A DNA stretch of 64,000 nucleotides from Alkaliphilus serpentinus (GCF_009017255.1 NZ_WBZB01000012.1:1-64000), one strand, 5' to 3'; shown: positions 26,414 to 36,558, numbered from the stretch's first letter. Program-made: numbers and translations. The notes: generated by a model not told the origin, from the letters alone.

Positions 26414-27889
26414 TTGAAAAAGTATGACGACTTAATCAAGAATTCTTTAAAATATGCAGAGGAGCTGGGAATATATCTGATCATCAGAATACAGCAAACA
26501 AAGGGTAAGTATGTGTTGGTTAATAATACAAAAACTGAGGAAATATCCTATAATGAAGCAGCTGGAATTGGATTTCATGCCTTTACAAAGGAAGGTGGCT
26601 GCGGTTTTGCTGCAACAGAAATACATGAAATTGAAAACTGCCGTAGGATGATTAAGCTAGCTGCAGATATAGCCTTTCAAATGGAAAAGAGGGAAGGAAA
26701 GAAAAATACAGAGGTATACCGGTTAGAACCTATTAAGGATGAAGTATTTGCAAAGGTCAAATATCCCTTTGATTATTATAGCTTAGAAGAGGCAGAAAAG
26801 AAGGTAATAGCCTTAAATGGTGAAATATTAAAAAGTTACTCCAATATTGCAATTGAGAGTATTTACAGACAAGTAGAAGATCAATGGAGAATAGCACGAA
26901 GTGATGGTGGGGATGTGATTTTTAATATACCCAGGACTGTTTTTTTTAGTACCATTACAGCTAAGGGCAAGAAAACAGCCACCACCAGAGCCGCTTTAAG
27001 CGGAAGCGATAGCTCTATACTCCATGATGATGACAAAGTTGAAATTTTACATAAACGAATTCATAATGCATGTAGTTTAGCAATAGATCTTTTAGAGGCC
27101 AATATGGTTAAGGGGGGGAACTATAAAATTGTTATGGACTACGCCTTAGCAAAGGGTTTGGCCCATGAAGCCTTTGGACATGCAGTAGAAAGCGACGGAT
27201 TAAAAACCTCAATTTTAGGTAATGAGGATGGCAGCTTTAAAAAGGGAGTAGAAGTAGCAATGCCTATAGTATCCATCATTGATGAGGCCAAAGAAGGAGA
27301 CTATGCCTATCAACCCTATAGTGCCAACGGCATTAAGAGAAGAAGAGTTGAAATTATTAAGGATGGCGTACTAAAGGAAGCATTGGCAGATATATTTTCT
27401 GCTGCCGAAGCTAATGTAGAGGTTACGGGAGCTGGCAGGCTTGAAAGCTTTAGGCATATTCCCATACCTAGGATGTCCAATATTCGAATTGAAGTAAAGG
27501 ATCCTATAGAGTTAGACAAAGCTATAGAGGATGTTAAACCAGAGGAAATATATAAAATTCTTCTAGAAAATAATATTGCAAAAGAAGATGAAGAAATTCT
27601 GTATTTAGTGGGTTATAAGGGTGGTCAGGTTAAACCTAGTCAAGGAGAATTTGTATTTAATTGTAGTGGGATTTATAAGCTTGGTAAAGAAACAACCCTA
27701 TATCAGCCTGCTATATTTAGTGGGAATATTCTTTCAGCCTTAAAATCCATAATAGCCGCAATAGGGCCCCTTCAATTGGATGCTCAGGGCACCTGTGGAA
27801 AGTTTGGTCAACAGGTTCCCTCCAGTGGCGGATCCCACTACTTTGTTGTCATGGAGGCTAATAAGGATATTATTATTGGCGGAGAATAA
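26414..27889 (+). CDS. tldD: TldD family zinc metalloprotease subunit
   Basis: 491 residues. The zinc motif HEAFGH is in AKGLAHEAFGHAVESDGLKT (about 254), with the further conserved Cys in VFNCSGIYKLG. TldD pairs with TldE, and the heterodimer degrades unfolded peptides; it is known from microcin B17 maturation and CcdA turnover. TTG start at 26414 after AGGGGTG; no ATG gives a better fit. The tldE-like gene follows after 110 bp, in the same order as in other bacteria. Confidence 0.9.
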   Translation: MKKYDDLIKNSLKYAEELGIYLIIRIQQTKGKYVLVNNTKTEEISYNEAAGIGFHAFTKEGGCGFAATEIHEIENCRRMIKLAADIAFQMEKREGKKNTEVYRLEPIKDEVFAKVKYPFDYYSLEEAEKKVIALNGEILKSYSNIAIESIYRQVEDQWRIARSDGGDVIFNIPRTVFFSTITAKGKKTATTRAALSGSDSSILHDDDKVEILHKRIHNACSLAIDLLEANMVKGGNYKIVMDYALAKGLAHEAFGHAVESDGLKTSILGNEDGSFKKGVEVAMPIVSIIDEAKEGDYAYQPYSANGIKRRRVEIIKDGVLKEALADIFSAAEANVEVTGAGRLESFRHIPIPRMSNIRIEVKDPIELDKAIEDVKPEEIYKILLENNIAKEDEEILYLVGYKGGQVKPSQGEFVFNCSGIYKLGKETTLYQPAIFSGNILSALKSIIAAIGPLQLDAQGTCGKFGQQVPSSGGSHYFVVMEANKDIIIGGE

Positions 27890-27999
27890 AGGAACAATTA
27901 ATAATGAACAATGTATAATGAATAATTATCATCACATAAAGGATAAAATGAAAAAATCTGATTCAGTTCAGTTATTGTAAGATTTTTTGCAAGAAAGGG

Positions 28000-29325
28000 A
28001 TGATGGCTAAAATGGATTATATTAAAAAGCTAGAAAAAGATCTTTTAGAATATATGGTGAAGGATAAAGAAGATTTGCAAATTAAGGGCTGGTACTTTGG
28101 GATTAATTCGTCAACCTCCCTAAAGATCGGTATGAAAAACAATGAGTTAGGTGGACCCTATAGCTGCCCTAAGGCAGAGGACTCTATAAGGGGCAAAATC
28201 TATATAATCTGGAAGGATAATAGACGTAGTGTGGCATCCCTCGAAAGTAACACCTTAAACAACATCCCAAGGATGATGGTATATTGGAGGAGAGCCTCCT
28301 ATATGGACGAAGGGGCCCCAGATATTTATGTGGATTCTCAATATCCAGATGTAAAGCTCTATGATGAAGAAGTACACAAAATGATTGATGAAGATCAAGA
28401 CTCTTTATATGATTATCTTTCAAATTATAAAAGCCAATTGCTTGAAGGGGGTTTAAGAAATATAACAGCCACCGCAAGTGCTAGTTATTTTGATCACTAT
28501 ATTAGAAATTCTCAAGGATTGAAGATTGAAAACAGGGCTACCTCCTTCTCAACCAGTCTATACGCTGATGAGACCTACGGAAAAAGCTATATAAGCAGAA
28601 GGAAGCTAATGAAGGATAGAAGCCAAAGTTTTATTAACCAAATAGCTTCAACAGTATTATCTCTAAGAAAAAAGGGCACCATAGAGGGTGGCCCTATGAA
28701 GATACTCCTCATGCCAGAGGTCACAGAAGCCTTTATCCTCCATTACTTATTGAGGAATTTGCAGGGTAGTAGTGTACATAATAAAAGATCAGCTTTTCTG
28801 CAGGGGGACTTTGACGAGGGGAAGAAGGTAATGGCAGAGAATCTCAATCTTTATCTAAATACAATAGAAGATTATAATCAGGGCTCCTACATTTCTACCT
28901 ATGAAGGAGTTGCTGGTGGTGAAATCCACTTGATAAAGGATGGGCAGCTAAACTCTCCGATACTTGATTTAAAATATGCGAATAAAATGAATAAGAAGGC
29001 CACCCCATTACCCGCGGGCCAAGGTAGCTTAAAGTTTTATGGTAAGAAAAAGGAAAACTATCAAGATACTATAGATGGAATGGATAAGGGAATTATCATA
29101 TGCAATTTATTGGGAATGCATACTCAGGATGCCACCAGTGGGAATTATTCTTTAACTGCCCCCAATTGCATGATTTTGGAAAAGGGAAAGATTGTAGGTG
29201 GATGTAAGGCTGTTATATCAGGGAACTTTTTTGAAGCATTAAAGGATCAAGAGACAGCAATTGTTGAATTAAAGGGATCAGAAGAACCTATGCTTCTAAT
29301 GAAATCGAAAATTACCGTAGATTAG
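28000..29325 (+). CDS. TldE/PmbA family protein, partner of TldD
   Basis: 441 residues with the TldE-type pattern and no HExxxH motif, as expected for the inactive half of the TldD/E dimer. Features include YFDHYIRNSQGLKIENRAT in the middle and the C-terminal LLGMHTQDATSGNYSLTAP, a conserved family stretch. The start is ambiguous: ATG 28000, 28003 or 28012, all close to AAAGGG (27994-27999). The gap from tldD (110 bp) holds no promoter I would trust. Confidence 0.85.
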   Translation: MMAKMDYIKKLEKDLLEYMVKDKEDLQIKGWYFGINSSTSLKIGMKNNELGGPYSCPKAEDSIRGKIYIIWKDNRRSVASLESNTLNNIPRMMVYWRRASYMDEGAPDIYVDSQYPDVKLYDEEVHKMIDEDQDSLYDYLSNYKSQLLEGGLRNITATASASYFDHYIRNSQGLKIENRATSFSTSLYADETYGKSYISRRKLMKDRSQSFINQIASTVLSLRKKGTIEGGPMKILLMPEVTEAFILHYLLRNLQGSSVHNKRSAFLQGDFDEGKKVMAENLNLYLNTIEDYNQGSYISTYEGVAGGEIHLIKDGQLNSPILDLKYANKMNKKATPLPAGQGSLKFYGKKKENYQDTIDGMDKGIIICNLLGMHTQDATSGNYSLTAPNCMILEKGKIVGGCKAVISGNFFEALKDQETAIVELKGSEEPMLLMKSKITVD

Positions 29326-29338
29326 AGGAGGAGATATA

Positions 29339-29752
29339 ATGAGCTATGTGATGGTAGGCAATAAGATGATAGATAGTGAAGAGATTCTGCAGAATATAAA
29401 AGAGCAGCTTCCTTTTAAGGGGATAAAGGACATAACAAAGGGAGCTAAACGGGACGATACATTAATATTCCAGGTATATCATGATGTGGGGAGTCTTAAA
29501 GAGTTCTTAGATGTTGAAGAGATGAGGGACCTTAGTGAAGAAGAATTAATCGATGAGCTTATGGAGTTGGCCGATGAGAAAACTAGTGAAATAGAAGACT
29601 ACATACCAGAAGGGCTTATGACCTTTTCCTATTCCTATTATTATGATGAGGCAGAGAACAGGATAAAAAGTGTATTCATAGCCGTTGATCAAGAGGTTGG
29701 AGAGCTTCGGTTGAGGGATATAGCAGAAAGGGTTTTAAGGTCATTGGATTAA
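29339..29752 (+). CDS. Acidic hypothetical protein downstream of TldE
   Basis: 137 residues, rich in Glu and Asp, with an N-terminal VMVGNKMIDSEEILQNIKEQ, a central acidic helical stretch (EEMRDLSEEELIDELMELAD) and a C-terminal LRDIAERVLRSLD. No family recognised, no signal peptide or membrane segment. GAGGAGAT lies before ATG 29339, 13 bp after tldE, so it belongs to the tld operon. The hairpin at 29790-29812 with a T-run ends the transcript. Confidence 0.65.
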   Translation: MSYVMVGNKMIDSEEILQNIKEQLPFKGIKDITKGAKRDDTLIFQVYHDVGSLKEFLDVEEMRDLSEEELIDELMELADEKTSEIEDYIPEGLMTFSYSYYYDEAENRIKSVFIAVDQEVGELRLRDIAERVLRSLD

Positions 29753-29764
29753 AAAGAAAATGAT

Positions 29765-29817
29765 AAATGTTGAATGTTGAATGTATGAAGAAATTTGCTC
29801 AGGCAAATTTCTTTTTT
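29765..29817 (+). repeat. Heptad-hairpin repeat, copy 2, doubling as terminator
   Basis: AATGTTGA units followed by ATGAA and the stem GAAATTTGC-tcag-GCAAATTTC, then TTTTTT. Because of the T-run this copy can serve as Rho-independent terminator of the tld operon. The stem sequence equals that of copy 4 (55784) but differs from copies 1, 3 and 5. Confidence 0.7.
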
Positions 29818-29937
29818 ATTCGCATACCTGTCCCTCTACTTTAAAACTTTCAACTCCTTTTCGTATACTTTAAAAAAATCTGGCAATAATCAAGCTAGAG
29901 AAGTGAATATTGAATACTGAAATAAGGAGTGAAGGTT

Positions 29938-30510
29938 TTGAACAGGCTAACAAGTGATGTTAGGAATAGTGTTGGAAAAAATGATAGTCATCATTTAAGG
30001 GACGAAGGATATATACCAGCAGTAATATATAGCAAGGACATGGATACTTTACCAATACGGATTAATAGAAGGGAAGCAGAAGGCTATATAAGAAGATATG
30101 GAGAGAACTCCTTGGTTGACTTAAGTATCGGCGGCACCAGTTATACTGCCCTTATCAAGGAGATACAAGCTGACCCATTAACAAGGAGTATTATTCACAT
30201 TGACTTTCAGAGGGTAACTGAGGACCAAAAAATACATGTAAAAATTCCGATAATTCTCCAAGGAAGACAACTAGCCGATGGAGGCAGTGCCATTTTACAA
30301 CAGCAGATAAATGACATTGAAATAGAGTGTTCCGCTGGCAGCATACCCAAGAAACTAGAAATGAATATTTCAAACTTTAGACCAGGAGATATTTTAAGAG
30401 TTGCAGACTTAGAAATTAGTGAGGAGTTTCATATAGTTCAAGATCCACAAACAATCATTGCCTCCTTATCGATACCAGATCATGTAGCAGAAGAGGAAGA
30501 AAAGGAATAA
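29938..30510 (+). CDS. rplY: 50S ribosomal protein L25/general stress protein Ctc
   Basis: 190 residues. The L25 N-domain starts with SDVRNSVGKNDSHHLRDEGY and PAVIYS, contains LIKEIQADPLTRSIIHIDFQRV, and is followed by the TL5/Ctc C-domain (LRVADLEISEEFHIVQDP) and an acidic end. It binds 5S rRNA. TTG 29938 has AAGGAG eight bases upstream; a GTG at 29929 is too close to that site. The N-terminal loop (GKNDSHHLRDEG) is slightly unusual, lacking the common Lys-Arg-rich motif. Confidence 0.88.
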   Translation: MNRLTSDVRNSVGKNDSHHLRDEGYIPAVIYSKDMDTLPIRINRREAEGYIRRYGENSLVDLSIGGTSYTALIKEIQADPLTRSIIHIDFQRVTEDQKIHVKIPIILQGRQLADGGSAILQQQINDIEIECSAGSIPKKLEMNISNFRPGDILRVADLEISEEFHIVQDPQTIIASLSIPDHVAEEEEKE

Positions 30511-30538
30511 CCTTCTATTATTTAGAGGGTTATTTTTA
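30506..30538 (+). terminator. Rho-independent terminator of the L25 gene
   Basis: AATAACCTTCT / AGAGGGTTATT (one G-U pair), followed by TTTT. It starts within the stop region of the gene. Confidence 0.75.
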
Positions 30539-30644
30539 TTGAATATTTTCTATAATAGACAGGAAAATGGTATTTTTTGTTGAATAATATCCAATAATTA
30601 ACCAAATTTCATAGGCGTATCATTGCCTAAAGGGGGAAAGGCTC

Positions 30645-32114
30645 ATGTTCGGAAAAAAGAAGTTAATAAATGAGATGATTACCACAACAGAGAAGATTGC
30701 ACAAGGAGATCTTACAACAAAATTGGAAATAAAGTCAAAATCTAGCCTCGGAAAGCTAGCGGCTACAATTAATCGGATGATATTGAAGGTTAGAAACCTT
30801 ATAGGACAAGTTTCGACTGCAAATGAAAAAACCTTAAATTTTGCTAAAGAACTAGAGGAAAACACAAGGCATATCTATGATTCCTCCCAAGAGGTGGCAA
30901 ACGCTATTACCGATATAGCATCAGAGGCAAGTCTTCAAAACGAGGCCTTGATGAATGTAAAAAGCTATAATGAGGAGATGGAAACAGGAATCGATGAAAT
31001 TCTTACTCAAGCTGATGAAACCAGAAAAAGAACGAATAAATTAGTAGATACTGTCAAAGAAAGTAGTAGGGTTTTTGAGAGGGTTGTTGATGTGTTAGAT
31101 CAAAACTCTACCTGGAGTTTAAATCTCTCCAATAAAATGAATGATTTAAAGGAAGAAGTTGAAAAGATTCAAAAAATTACCAGCTTTGTTACACAAATCA
31201 GTGAAAATACCAATCTTCTGGCATTAAATGCATCAATAGAAGCGGCAAGGGCTGGGGAAGCAGGGAAGGGTTTTTCCGTTGTTGCCAATGAAGTAAGGAA
31301 GCTGGCAGAACAATCAGCTGAGTTCGCTAAGGATATTGAATCTATTGTGGATAGTATAGCATTAAGAATCGTGAATATTTCTGAGGAGATTATTAGAGAA
31401 ACAGAAAAGGCTAAGGAGGATATTATTCTTGCCAAGAAAAGCAAGGAGCAGCTGGGGCTTGTTATTGAATCCACTGAAAACACCTCGGCAGCTGTCGAAA
31501 AGATCCATAGCTTAGCTAATAAAGAAGCGGGATTGGTTAAAGAAGTGAGTAGTTCAATAGAAAAAATTTCTTTAGCTGTAGAAAAATCCGCTGCCTTTTC
31601 ACAAGAAGCAGCAGCTTCTACAGAAGAACAAACAGCATCCCTTCACATAATTTTTGAATCCATTAAAAAAATGGGGGCCTTGGCTAAAGATGTACAGGAT
31701 GTTGTAGTAGGCTTTGTCAAAGAATATCAAATGGATGATAAAACCATTAATCAAATCAATAGGGCCAAAGATGTACTAAAGGAGATTTCTTTAGTAATGG
31801 ATATTGTAAGGGAAGGAACTGATAATTTACCAAAACTAAAGAAGTATCTAGAAGAGAATCATTACTTCCACTTATTATCCATGATGGACTTTAAAGGAGA
31901 TATAGTAGCTATCGTAATTAGGGACTCTGAAGAAACCATATCAGGGAACGTAGGCCACCGGCCATATTTCCAGCAGGCCATTATGGGTGAGGAGTATACT
32001 TCCGAACCTTATATTTCACTTTTAACCAATAACTACTGTGTGACCATTGCTCTACCCATAATCGTGGATCAACAAATAAAAGGAATAGTTATGGGAGATA
32101 TTTCTCTAGAGTAA
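30645..32114 (+). CDS. Soluble methyl-accepting chemotaxis protein with C-terminal sensor-like domain
   Basis: 489 residues without membrane helices. A short HAMP-like start ([20 protein letters not shown]) leads into a long signalling coiled coil with the conserved hairpin tip [20 protein letters not shown] and [16 protein letters not shown]. The C-terminal ~110 residues (about 375-489) look like a Cache/PAS-type module ([18 protein letters not shown], then [20 protein letters not shown]). Such a domain normally lies outside the cell before the first helix, so here it would sense a cytoplasmic signal. GGGGGAAAGG precedes ATG 30645. No che genes are nearby. Confidence 0.85.
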   Translation: MFGKKKLINEMITTTEKIAQGDLTTKLEIKSKSSLGKLAATINRMILKVRNLIGQVSTANEKTLNFAKELEENTRHIYDSSQEVANAITDIASEASLQNEALMNVKSYNEEMETGIDEILTQADETRKRTNKLVDTVKESSRVFERVVDVLDQNSTWSLNLSNKMNDLKEEVEKIQKITSFVTQISENTNLLALNASIEAARAGEAGKGFSVVANEVRKLAEQSAEFAKDIESIVDSIALRIVNISEEIIRETEKAKEDIILAKKSKEQLGLVIESTENTSAAVEKIHSLANKEAGLVKEVSSSIEKISLAVEKSAAFSQEAAASTEEQTASLHIIFESIKKMGALAKDVQDVVVGFVKEYQMDDKTINQINRAKDVLKEISLVMDIVREGTDNLPKLKKYLEENHYFHLLSMMDFKGDIVAIVIRDSEETISGNVGHRPYFQQAIMGEEYTSEPYISLLTNNYCVTIALPIIVDQQIKGIVMGDISLE

Positions 32115-32202
32115 AAATCTCCTTAAAGCTTTTATAATACACCTTTAAGAAATCCATCGTTCTTCTTAATCATTAGTTAAGCAAAAAAATATCAAGGACT
32201 CG

Positions 32203-32241
32203 AGTCAGATGATCATTGTTTGAAGATTATCTGACTTTTCT
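32203..32241 (+). terminator. Rho-independent terminator after the chemoreceptor
   Basis: AGTCAGATGATC and GATTATCTGACTT pair around an A/T-rich loop, followed by TTTC. Confidence 0.65.
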
Positions 32242-32260
32242 GTAATAAATCAGTATTGAC

Positions 32261-32290
32261 TTGAAATGATTAGCTTCAACAGGTTATAAT
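32261..32290 (+). promoter_or_regulatory. Sigma-A-type promoter of hflK-hflC
   Basis: TTGAAA (32261-32266), 18-nt spacer, TATAAT (32285-32290), about 90 bp before hflK. Confidence 0.55.
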
Positions 32291-32382
32291 TGAAAAGCAA
32301 GGTAATTTCGGACTATTGGTGGTTAAAGCCTTGCATTTCTTGAGAGAAGGGAATACAAAACAAAGGGGAGAGAGGTAACATA

Positions 32383-33318
32383 ATGAAAAATAAGTTAACA
32401 ACCACGATTATTATTGTGATCTTATGTATAACTGCCATATTTTTAATTACCAGTAGTATATATACGGTAGATCAAGCAGAATATGCAGTTGTAACAACTT
32501 TTGGCGTGCCAAGTACTGAAATTTCAACACCCGGACTAAAATTCAAGCTTCCTTATCCAATTCAAGGTGTAAGTATCCTATCGAGGGAGACTTTTTCCCT
32601 TGCCTTTGGATATGAAGATACAGATGATGGAGCTGTTGTCCATGAAAGGGAAGCAAAGATGATTACTGGAGATGAAAACATCATTTTAGCAGATCTTGAG
32701 GTTCAGTGGAGAATCGTAGACCCTGTGGCCTTCCTATACAATACTCAAGATCCAGAAAAAATTCTATATAATGCTACTTCCTCATCCTTAAGGGGAGTAA
32801 TCGGAAGCTCAACTGTGGACGATGCCCTTACAGATGGGAGAACTAGAATCATTAATGAGGTAAGGGATAATCTTACCCATCTAGTGGAAGTGTATGATAT
32901 TGGGATAGCTATTGTAAATGTTAACCTTCAGGATGTAGATTTGCCAACCAATGAAGTAAGTAACGCCTTCAAGAAGGTTACTTCAGCTAGAGAAGAGAGA
33001 ATCACAAAAATAAATGAAGCCAATAGATATAAGAATGAAAAAGTGAATACCGCTGAAGGGCAAAAACAAGCATTAATTAGTAGGGCTGAAGGACAAAAGG
33101 TAGCAAGAATTCAACAAGCAATTGGAGACGTAGCTAAGTTTAATGGTATCTATTCTGAGTATGTAAATAACAAGGAAATCACAAAGCAAAGATTAATTAT
33201 AGAAACCTTAGAAAACATATTACCAGGTGCGAAAATCTATGTAATGGATGAGAGTGGAAATTCTAGCACTTTGAAATATTTACCACTAGATAGCGCTAAG
33301 CAAGGAGGTGGCAATTAA
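32383..33318 (+). CDS. hflK: Protease modulator HflK (SPFH/band 7)
   Basis: 311 residues. One N-terminal membrane helix (about 8-26) precedes an SPFH domain with VDQAEYAVVTTFG, PGLKFKLPYPIQ and DVQ-type EVQWRIVDPVAFLY. A Glu/Ala-rich coiled coil (INEANRYKNEKVNTAEGQKQ) ends the protein. HflK and HflC form a cage around the FtsH protease and limit its action. GGGGAGAGAGG precedes ATG 32383. Its stop overlaps the hflC start (TAATG), indicating translational coupling. Confidence 0.9.
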   Translation: MKNKLTTTIIIVILCITAIFLITSSIYTVDQAEYAVVTTFGVPSTEISTPGLKFKLPYPIQGVSILSRETFSLAFGYEDTDDGAVVHEREAKMITGDENIILADLEVQWRIVDPVAFLYNTQDPEKILYNATSSSLRGVIGSSTVDDALTDGRTRIINEVRDNLTHLVEVYDIGIAIVNVNLQDVDLPTNEVSNAFKKVTSAREERITKINEANRYKNEKVNTAEGQKQALISRAEGQKVARIQQAIGDVAKFNGIYSEYVNNKEITKQRLIIETLENILPGAKIYVMDESGNSSTLKYLPLDSAKQGGGN

Positions 33319-34253
33319 TGTTTAGAAGAGTAACTAATATTGCTGAAGAATTCAATTCACAAGCAACCAAACCGAAGTTTGAGTTCCCCAAAAAAACCTT
33401 TATCACAATTCTAATCATTTTCTTTGCTTTAATCTTTGTATTCAATAATCTTTATATCGTTCAGCCAAATGAGTATAGAGTTGTGAGACAATTTGGAGAG
33501 ATTGTAAAGATTGTTGCTGAGCCAGGTTTACACTTTAAAATTCCTTTTATCCAAAGTACAACCAGTCTTCCAAAGCATACTTTAATTTATGATGTTCCAG
33601 CCGCCGAAATCAATACCCTTGATAAGAAAAGGATTATGGTGGATTATTATGGAATGTGGAGGATAACCGATCCTAAAGCCATGATAGAAACCTTAAGAAC
33701 CGTAGGTGCTGCAGAAACAAGGCTCGGGGATATCATTTACTCAAATATTAGAACTGAGCTTGGAAAGATGGATTATGAACAAATTGTGAATTCCAAAAAG
33801 AACCGTAGAGGAGATATAGACTCCCTTGTAAAGGAAGAGGTAAATGCTATTTTAGCGGAAAACCTCAATGGAGTAGAACTTGTTGATATTAAAATGAAGA
33901 GGACGGATTTACCTCCAGCAAATGAGCAATCTGTTTTCCAAAGAATGATCTCTGAGAGAGAAAGTACTGCTCAGCAATATTTATCACAGGGGGATGCAGA
34001 AGCCCTAAAGATACAAGCAGAAACCGATAGGACCGTTGAAGAGATGTTGGCTATGGCTGATGCTGAGGCAAAGACCATTGCAGCAGAAGGGGAAAAGGAA
34101 GCTGCCAGAATTTATAACGAAGCCTATGGTAAAGATCCAGAGTTTTTCCATATGTATAGGACATTAGAATCCTATAAGACAGTTATAGGAGATGAAACCG
34201 TCATTGTTCTACCGATAGATTCACCCTATTTAAAATATTTATTAGGACAATAA
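33318..34253 (+). CDS. hflC: Protease modulator HflC (SPFH/band 7)
   Basis: 311 residues with an N-terminal membrane helix (about 26-45), the SPFH domain (PNEYRVVRQFGEIVKIV, PGLHFKIPFIQS, VDYYGMWRITDP), and the HflC-type RMISERESTAQQYLSQGDAE plus an alanine-rich coiled coil. The order hflK-hflC and the one-base overlap fit the standard operon. The N-terminal ~25 residues before the helix are longer than in many HflC proteins. A bidirectional terminator follows. Confidence 0.9.
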   Translation: MFRRVTNIAEEFNSQATKPKFEFPKKTFITILIIFFALIFVFNNLYIVQPNEYRVVRQFGEIVKIVAEPGLHFKIPFIQSTTSLPKHTLIYDVPAAEINTLDKKRIMVDYYGMWRITDPKAMIETLRTVGAAETRLGDIIYSNIRTELGKMDYEQIVNSKKNRRGDIDSLVKEEVNAILAENLNGVELVDIKMKRTDLPPANEQSVFQRMISERESTAQQYLSQGDAEALKIQAETDRTVEEMLAMADAEAKTIAAEGEKEAARIYNEAYGKDPEFFHMYRTLESYKTVIGDETVIVLPIDSPYLKYLLGQ

Positions 34254-34300
34254 ATTCAGATTTTAATTGATAAAATAAGAAGTAAATTGTTTGAAATTTT

Positions 34301-34338
34301 AAAGGAGCCTCTTATGTAATAATAAGAAGCTCCTTTTT
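34301..34338. terminator. Bidirectional terminator between hflC and mltG
   Basis: AAAGGAGC-c-TCTTAT / ATAAGA-a-GCTCCTTT with one internal mismatch, followed by TTTT. Serves both convergent genes. Confidence 0.8.
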
Positions 34339-35355
34339 TTATGGATTCTTCATAAGTTTTCTATAATTTTCAACGTTTTTCTGATGCTCCTGATAGGTTT
34401 TTCCAAAAACATGGCCATCTTTGCCTAATACGTAGTAGTAATAATCATGACTTTCAGGATACAAGGCAGCCTTGATGGAAGCTTTCCCCGGTGCTGCAAT
34501 AGGCCCAGGAGGGATATCATTAATCATATAGGTGTTAAAGGGGTTAGGAGTACTGGTATGGGAGTTAAGAACCCTTGTAATATGATCCTTTCCCTCTCCC
34601 AGTCCATATATTACTGTAGCGTCCACCTGTAGGGGCATACCAATCTCTAATCTATTATATATAACCCCACTTATTGTGGCCCTTTCTTCATCATTATAGG
34701 CTTCCCTTTCAATAATAGAAGCCAAGGTAAGAACCTCGTGGATGGATAGATCCAATTCTTCGGCTCTATCCCTATATTCTTGGCTGAATACTTCCTCCAT
34801 TGTTTTGGCCATGCGATTTACTACATCCCTTGGAGTAGATTTATCAGTAAAATGATAGGTATCTGGATACAAATAACCCTCCAGAGGAAAATACAAATTC
34901 TCTGTACTAAAATCGTAATTTTCTTCATAGTAGTCCATAGTAGCTTCAATAAATTCCTTCGTTGAACCTAATCCAATAGATTCTACCCTTTCCGCCATCT
35001 GATAAAGGGTAAAGCCCTCAGGTATGGTTAAAACCACCGGTTTATCAAGAGTCCCCTTTTGTAGCAGGGTAAATATATCCTCAAGGGACATTCCTGGAGT
35101 GATATCATAGCTACCAGGCTTAATGCTTCTATCAATGTCCTTTGACTTTGCTTGATATTTAAACCAATATCTGCTTTTAATTATTCCTTCGTTATATAAG
35201 CTATCCGCTACATAATTAAGGCTAGCTCCTTTAGGAATGGTTAATACAACAGGTTCATTAAAGCTAACCTCCGACAGATAATTTGGTAGGTATAAGAAAC
35301 CAAATAATCCAATAGCAACAACCAATATAACAAATAGATAGAATGCTTTTTTCAT
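34339..35355 (-). CDS. mltG: Endolytic murein transglycosylase MltG
   Basis: 338 residues from the ATG at 35355, which has GGAGGT seven bases upstream; the frame is open further but lacks another site. An N-terminal membrane anchor (MKKAFYLFVILVVAIGLFGF) is followed by a LysM-like region (VLTIPKGASLNYVADSLYNEG) and the YceG/MltG catalytic domain with LASIIEREAY containing the catalytic Glu, and a C-terminal YVLGKDGHVFGKTYQEH. It cleaves nascent peptidoglycan glycan strands in the outer face of the membrane. Stand-alone gene convergent with hflC. Confidence 0.93.
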   Translation of the reverse strand: MKKAFYLFVILVVAIGLFGFLYLPNYLSEVSFNEPVVLTIPKGASLNYVADSLYNEGIIKSRYWFKYQAKSKDIDRSIKPGSYDITPGMSLEDIFTLLQKGTLDKPVVLTIPEGFTLYQMAERVESIGLGSTKEFIEATMDYYEENYDFSTENLYFPLEGYLYPDTYHFTDKSTPRDVVNRMAKTMEEVFSQEYRDRAEELDLSIHEVLTLASIIEREAYNDEERATISGVIYNRLEIGMPLQVDATVIYGLGEGKDHITRVLNSHTSTPNPFNTYMINDIPPGPIAAPGKASIKAALYPESHDYYYYVLGKDGHVFGKTYQEHQKNVENYRKLMKNP

Positions 35356-35531
35356 ATAATACCTCCAAAAAACCGACTCTATGATTATTTTACCACTTAA
35401 TATGACAAAATGCACAAGGATATTTTTTGACATTGTAATCCTATATAATATAAGCATTTGCTATTGTATTCATATAGCTATATAATTCATAATAAAGATA
35501 AGAGAAAAGTAAAGTTTTGGAGTGAGGTTAT

Positions 35532-36551
35532 ATGGATGAGAGATATTCTAAGCAGATGAACTTTAAAGGTATTGGAAAAGAGGGCCAAAGGCTATTGGCA
35601 AATGGTAGAGCTTTAATTGTGGGCTGTGGAGCCTTGGGAACGGTTGTAGCAAATAGTCTAGTTAGAACGGGAGTGGGCTTTATAAGGCTTGTGGATAGAG
35701 ATTTTGTTGAAAAGAGTAATCTCCATAGGCAAATTCTATTTGATGAGGAGGATGCTGAAAAAAGCGCTCCGAAGGCAGAGGTTGCAAAAAATAAGCTTCA
35801 GACGGTGAATTCTTTAGTGAACATAGAGGCAGTGGTAAAGGATGTAAACAGCATCACTATAGACAAGTTTACATCGGATATTGATATAATCATAGATTGT
35901 ACAGACAACTTTAAAACCCGATATTTGATAAATGATCTATCTTTTTCAAAGGGCATACCATGGATTTATGGAGGAGCTGTAGGAAGCACCGGGGTAGTAA
36001 AAAGTTTTATTCCAGGAGAGGGGGGCTGTCTAAGGTGCATGATGGATACTCCACCACCTACAGGTAGCTTTGATACCTGCGATACAGCAGGAGTTATAAA
36101 TACCGTCACGGGAATTGTGGGTATGCTACAATCCAACGAAGCAATTAAGTTTTTAACAGGAAATAAAGAGGATATGGAAAGTGAAATGATTTTTCTAGAC
36201 TTGTGGGATAATGTTTACGAAAAGGTTCAATTACCTAAATTAGAAACCTGTAGCTGTTGCGGAAAGAAGGATTTTCAGTATCTACAAGACAAAAAACCAG
36301 AGGCATCCTTCATGTGTGGCAATAAAAGTGTACAGGTTGACCCTCATGGAAGCCGAGGGAATATTTCACTAGAAGCTTTAAGTCTCCGTTTGTCCCAAGC
36401 CGGCATAAAAACAAGGTTAACACCCTTTATATTGAATATATGGGTAGATAACTACGAGATAAAACTCTTTGATGATGGAAGGGCCATCATCAAAAACGTA
36501 GATACTATTGATGAGGCAAAGGGGATATATTCCCGTTACATAGGATATTAA
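35532..36551 (+). CDS. ThiF/MoeB/HesA-type E1-like adenylyltransferase
   Basis: 339 residues. The Rossmann ATP site GCGALGTVVANSLVRTGV, the RQILF and DCTDNFKTRYLIND motifs, and two Cys pairs for structural zinc (GGCLRCMMDT and CSCCGKK) define the family. It adenylates the C-terminal glycine of a ubiquitin-like sulfur carrier (ThiS or MoaD). The extra ~75 residues (about 265-339, VQVDPHGSRGNISLEALSLR) look like an added ThiS-partner-type beta-grasp region. No thiamin or molybdopterin gene is adjacent, so the pathway is open. GGAGTGAGG before ATG 35532. Confidence 0.87.
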   Translation: MDERYSKQMNFKGIGKEGQRLLANGRALIVGCGALGTVVANSLVRTGVGFIRLVDRDFVEKSNLHRQILFDEEDAEKSAPKAEVAKNKLQTVNSLVNIEAVVKDVNSITIDKFTSDIDIIIDCTDNFKTRYLINDLSFSKGIPWIYGGAVGSTGVVKSFIPGEGGCLRCMMDTPPPTGSFDTCDTAGVINTVTGIVGMLQSNEAIKFLTGNKEDMESEMIFLDLWDNVYEKVQLPKLETCSCCGKKDFQYLQDKKPEASFMCGNKSVQVDPHGSRGNISLEALSLRLSQAGIKTRLTPFILNIWVDNYEIKLFDDGRAIIKNVDTIDEAKGIYSRYIGY

Positions 36552-36558
36552 AGTTCCT

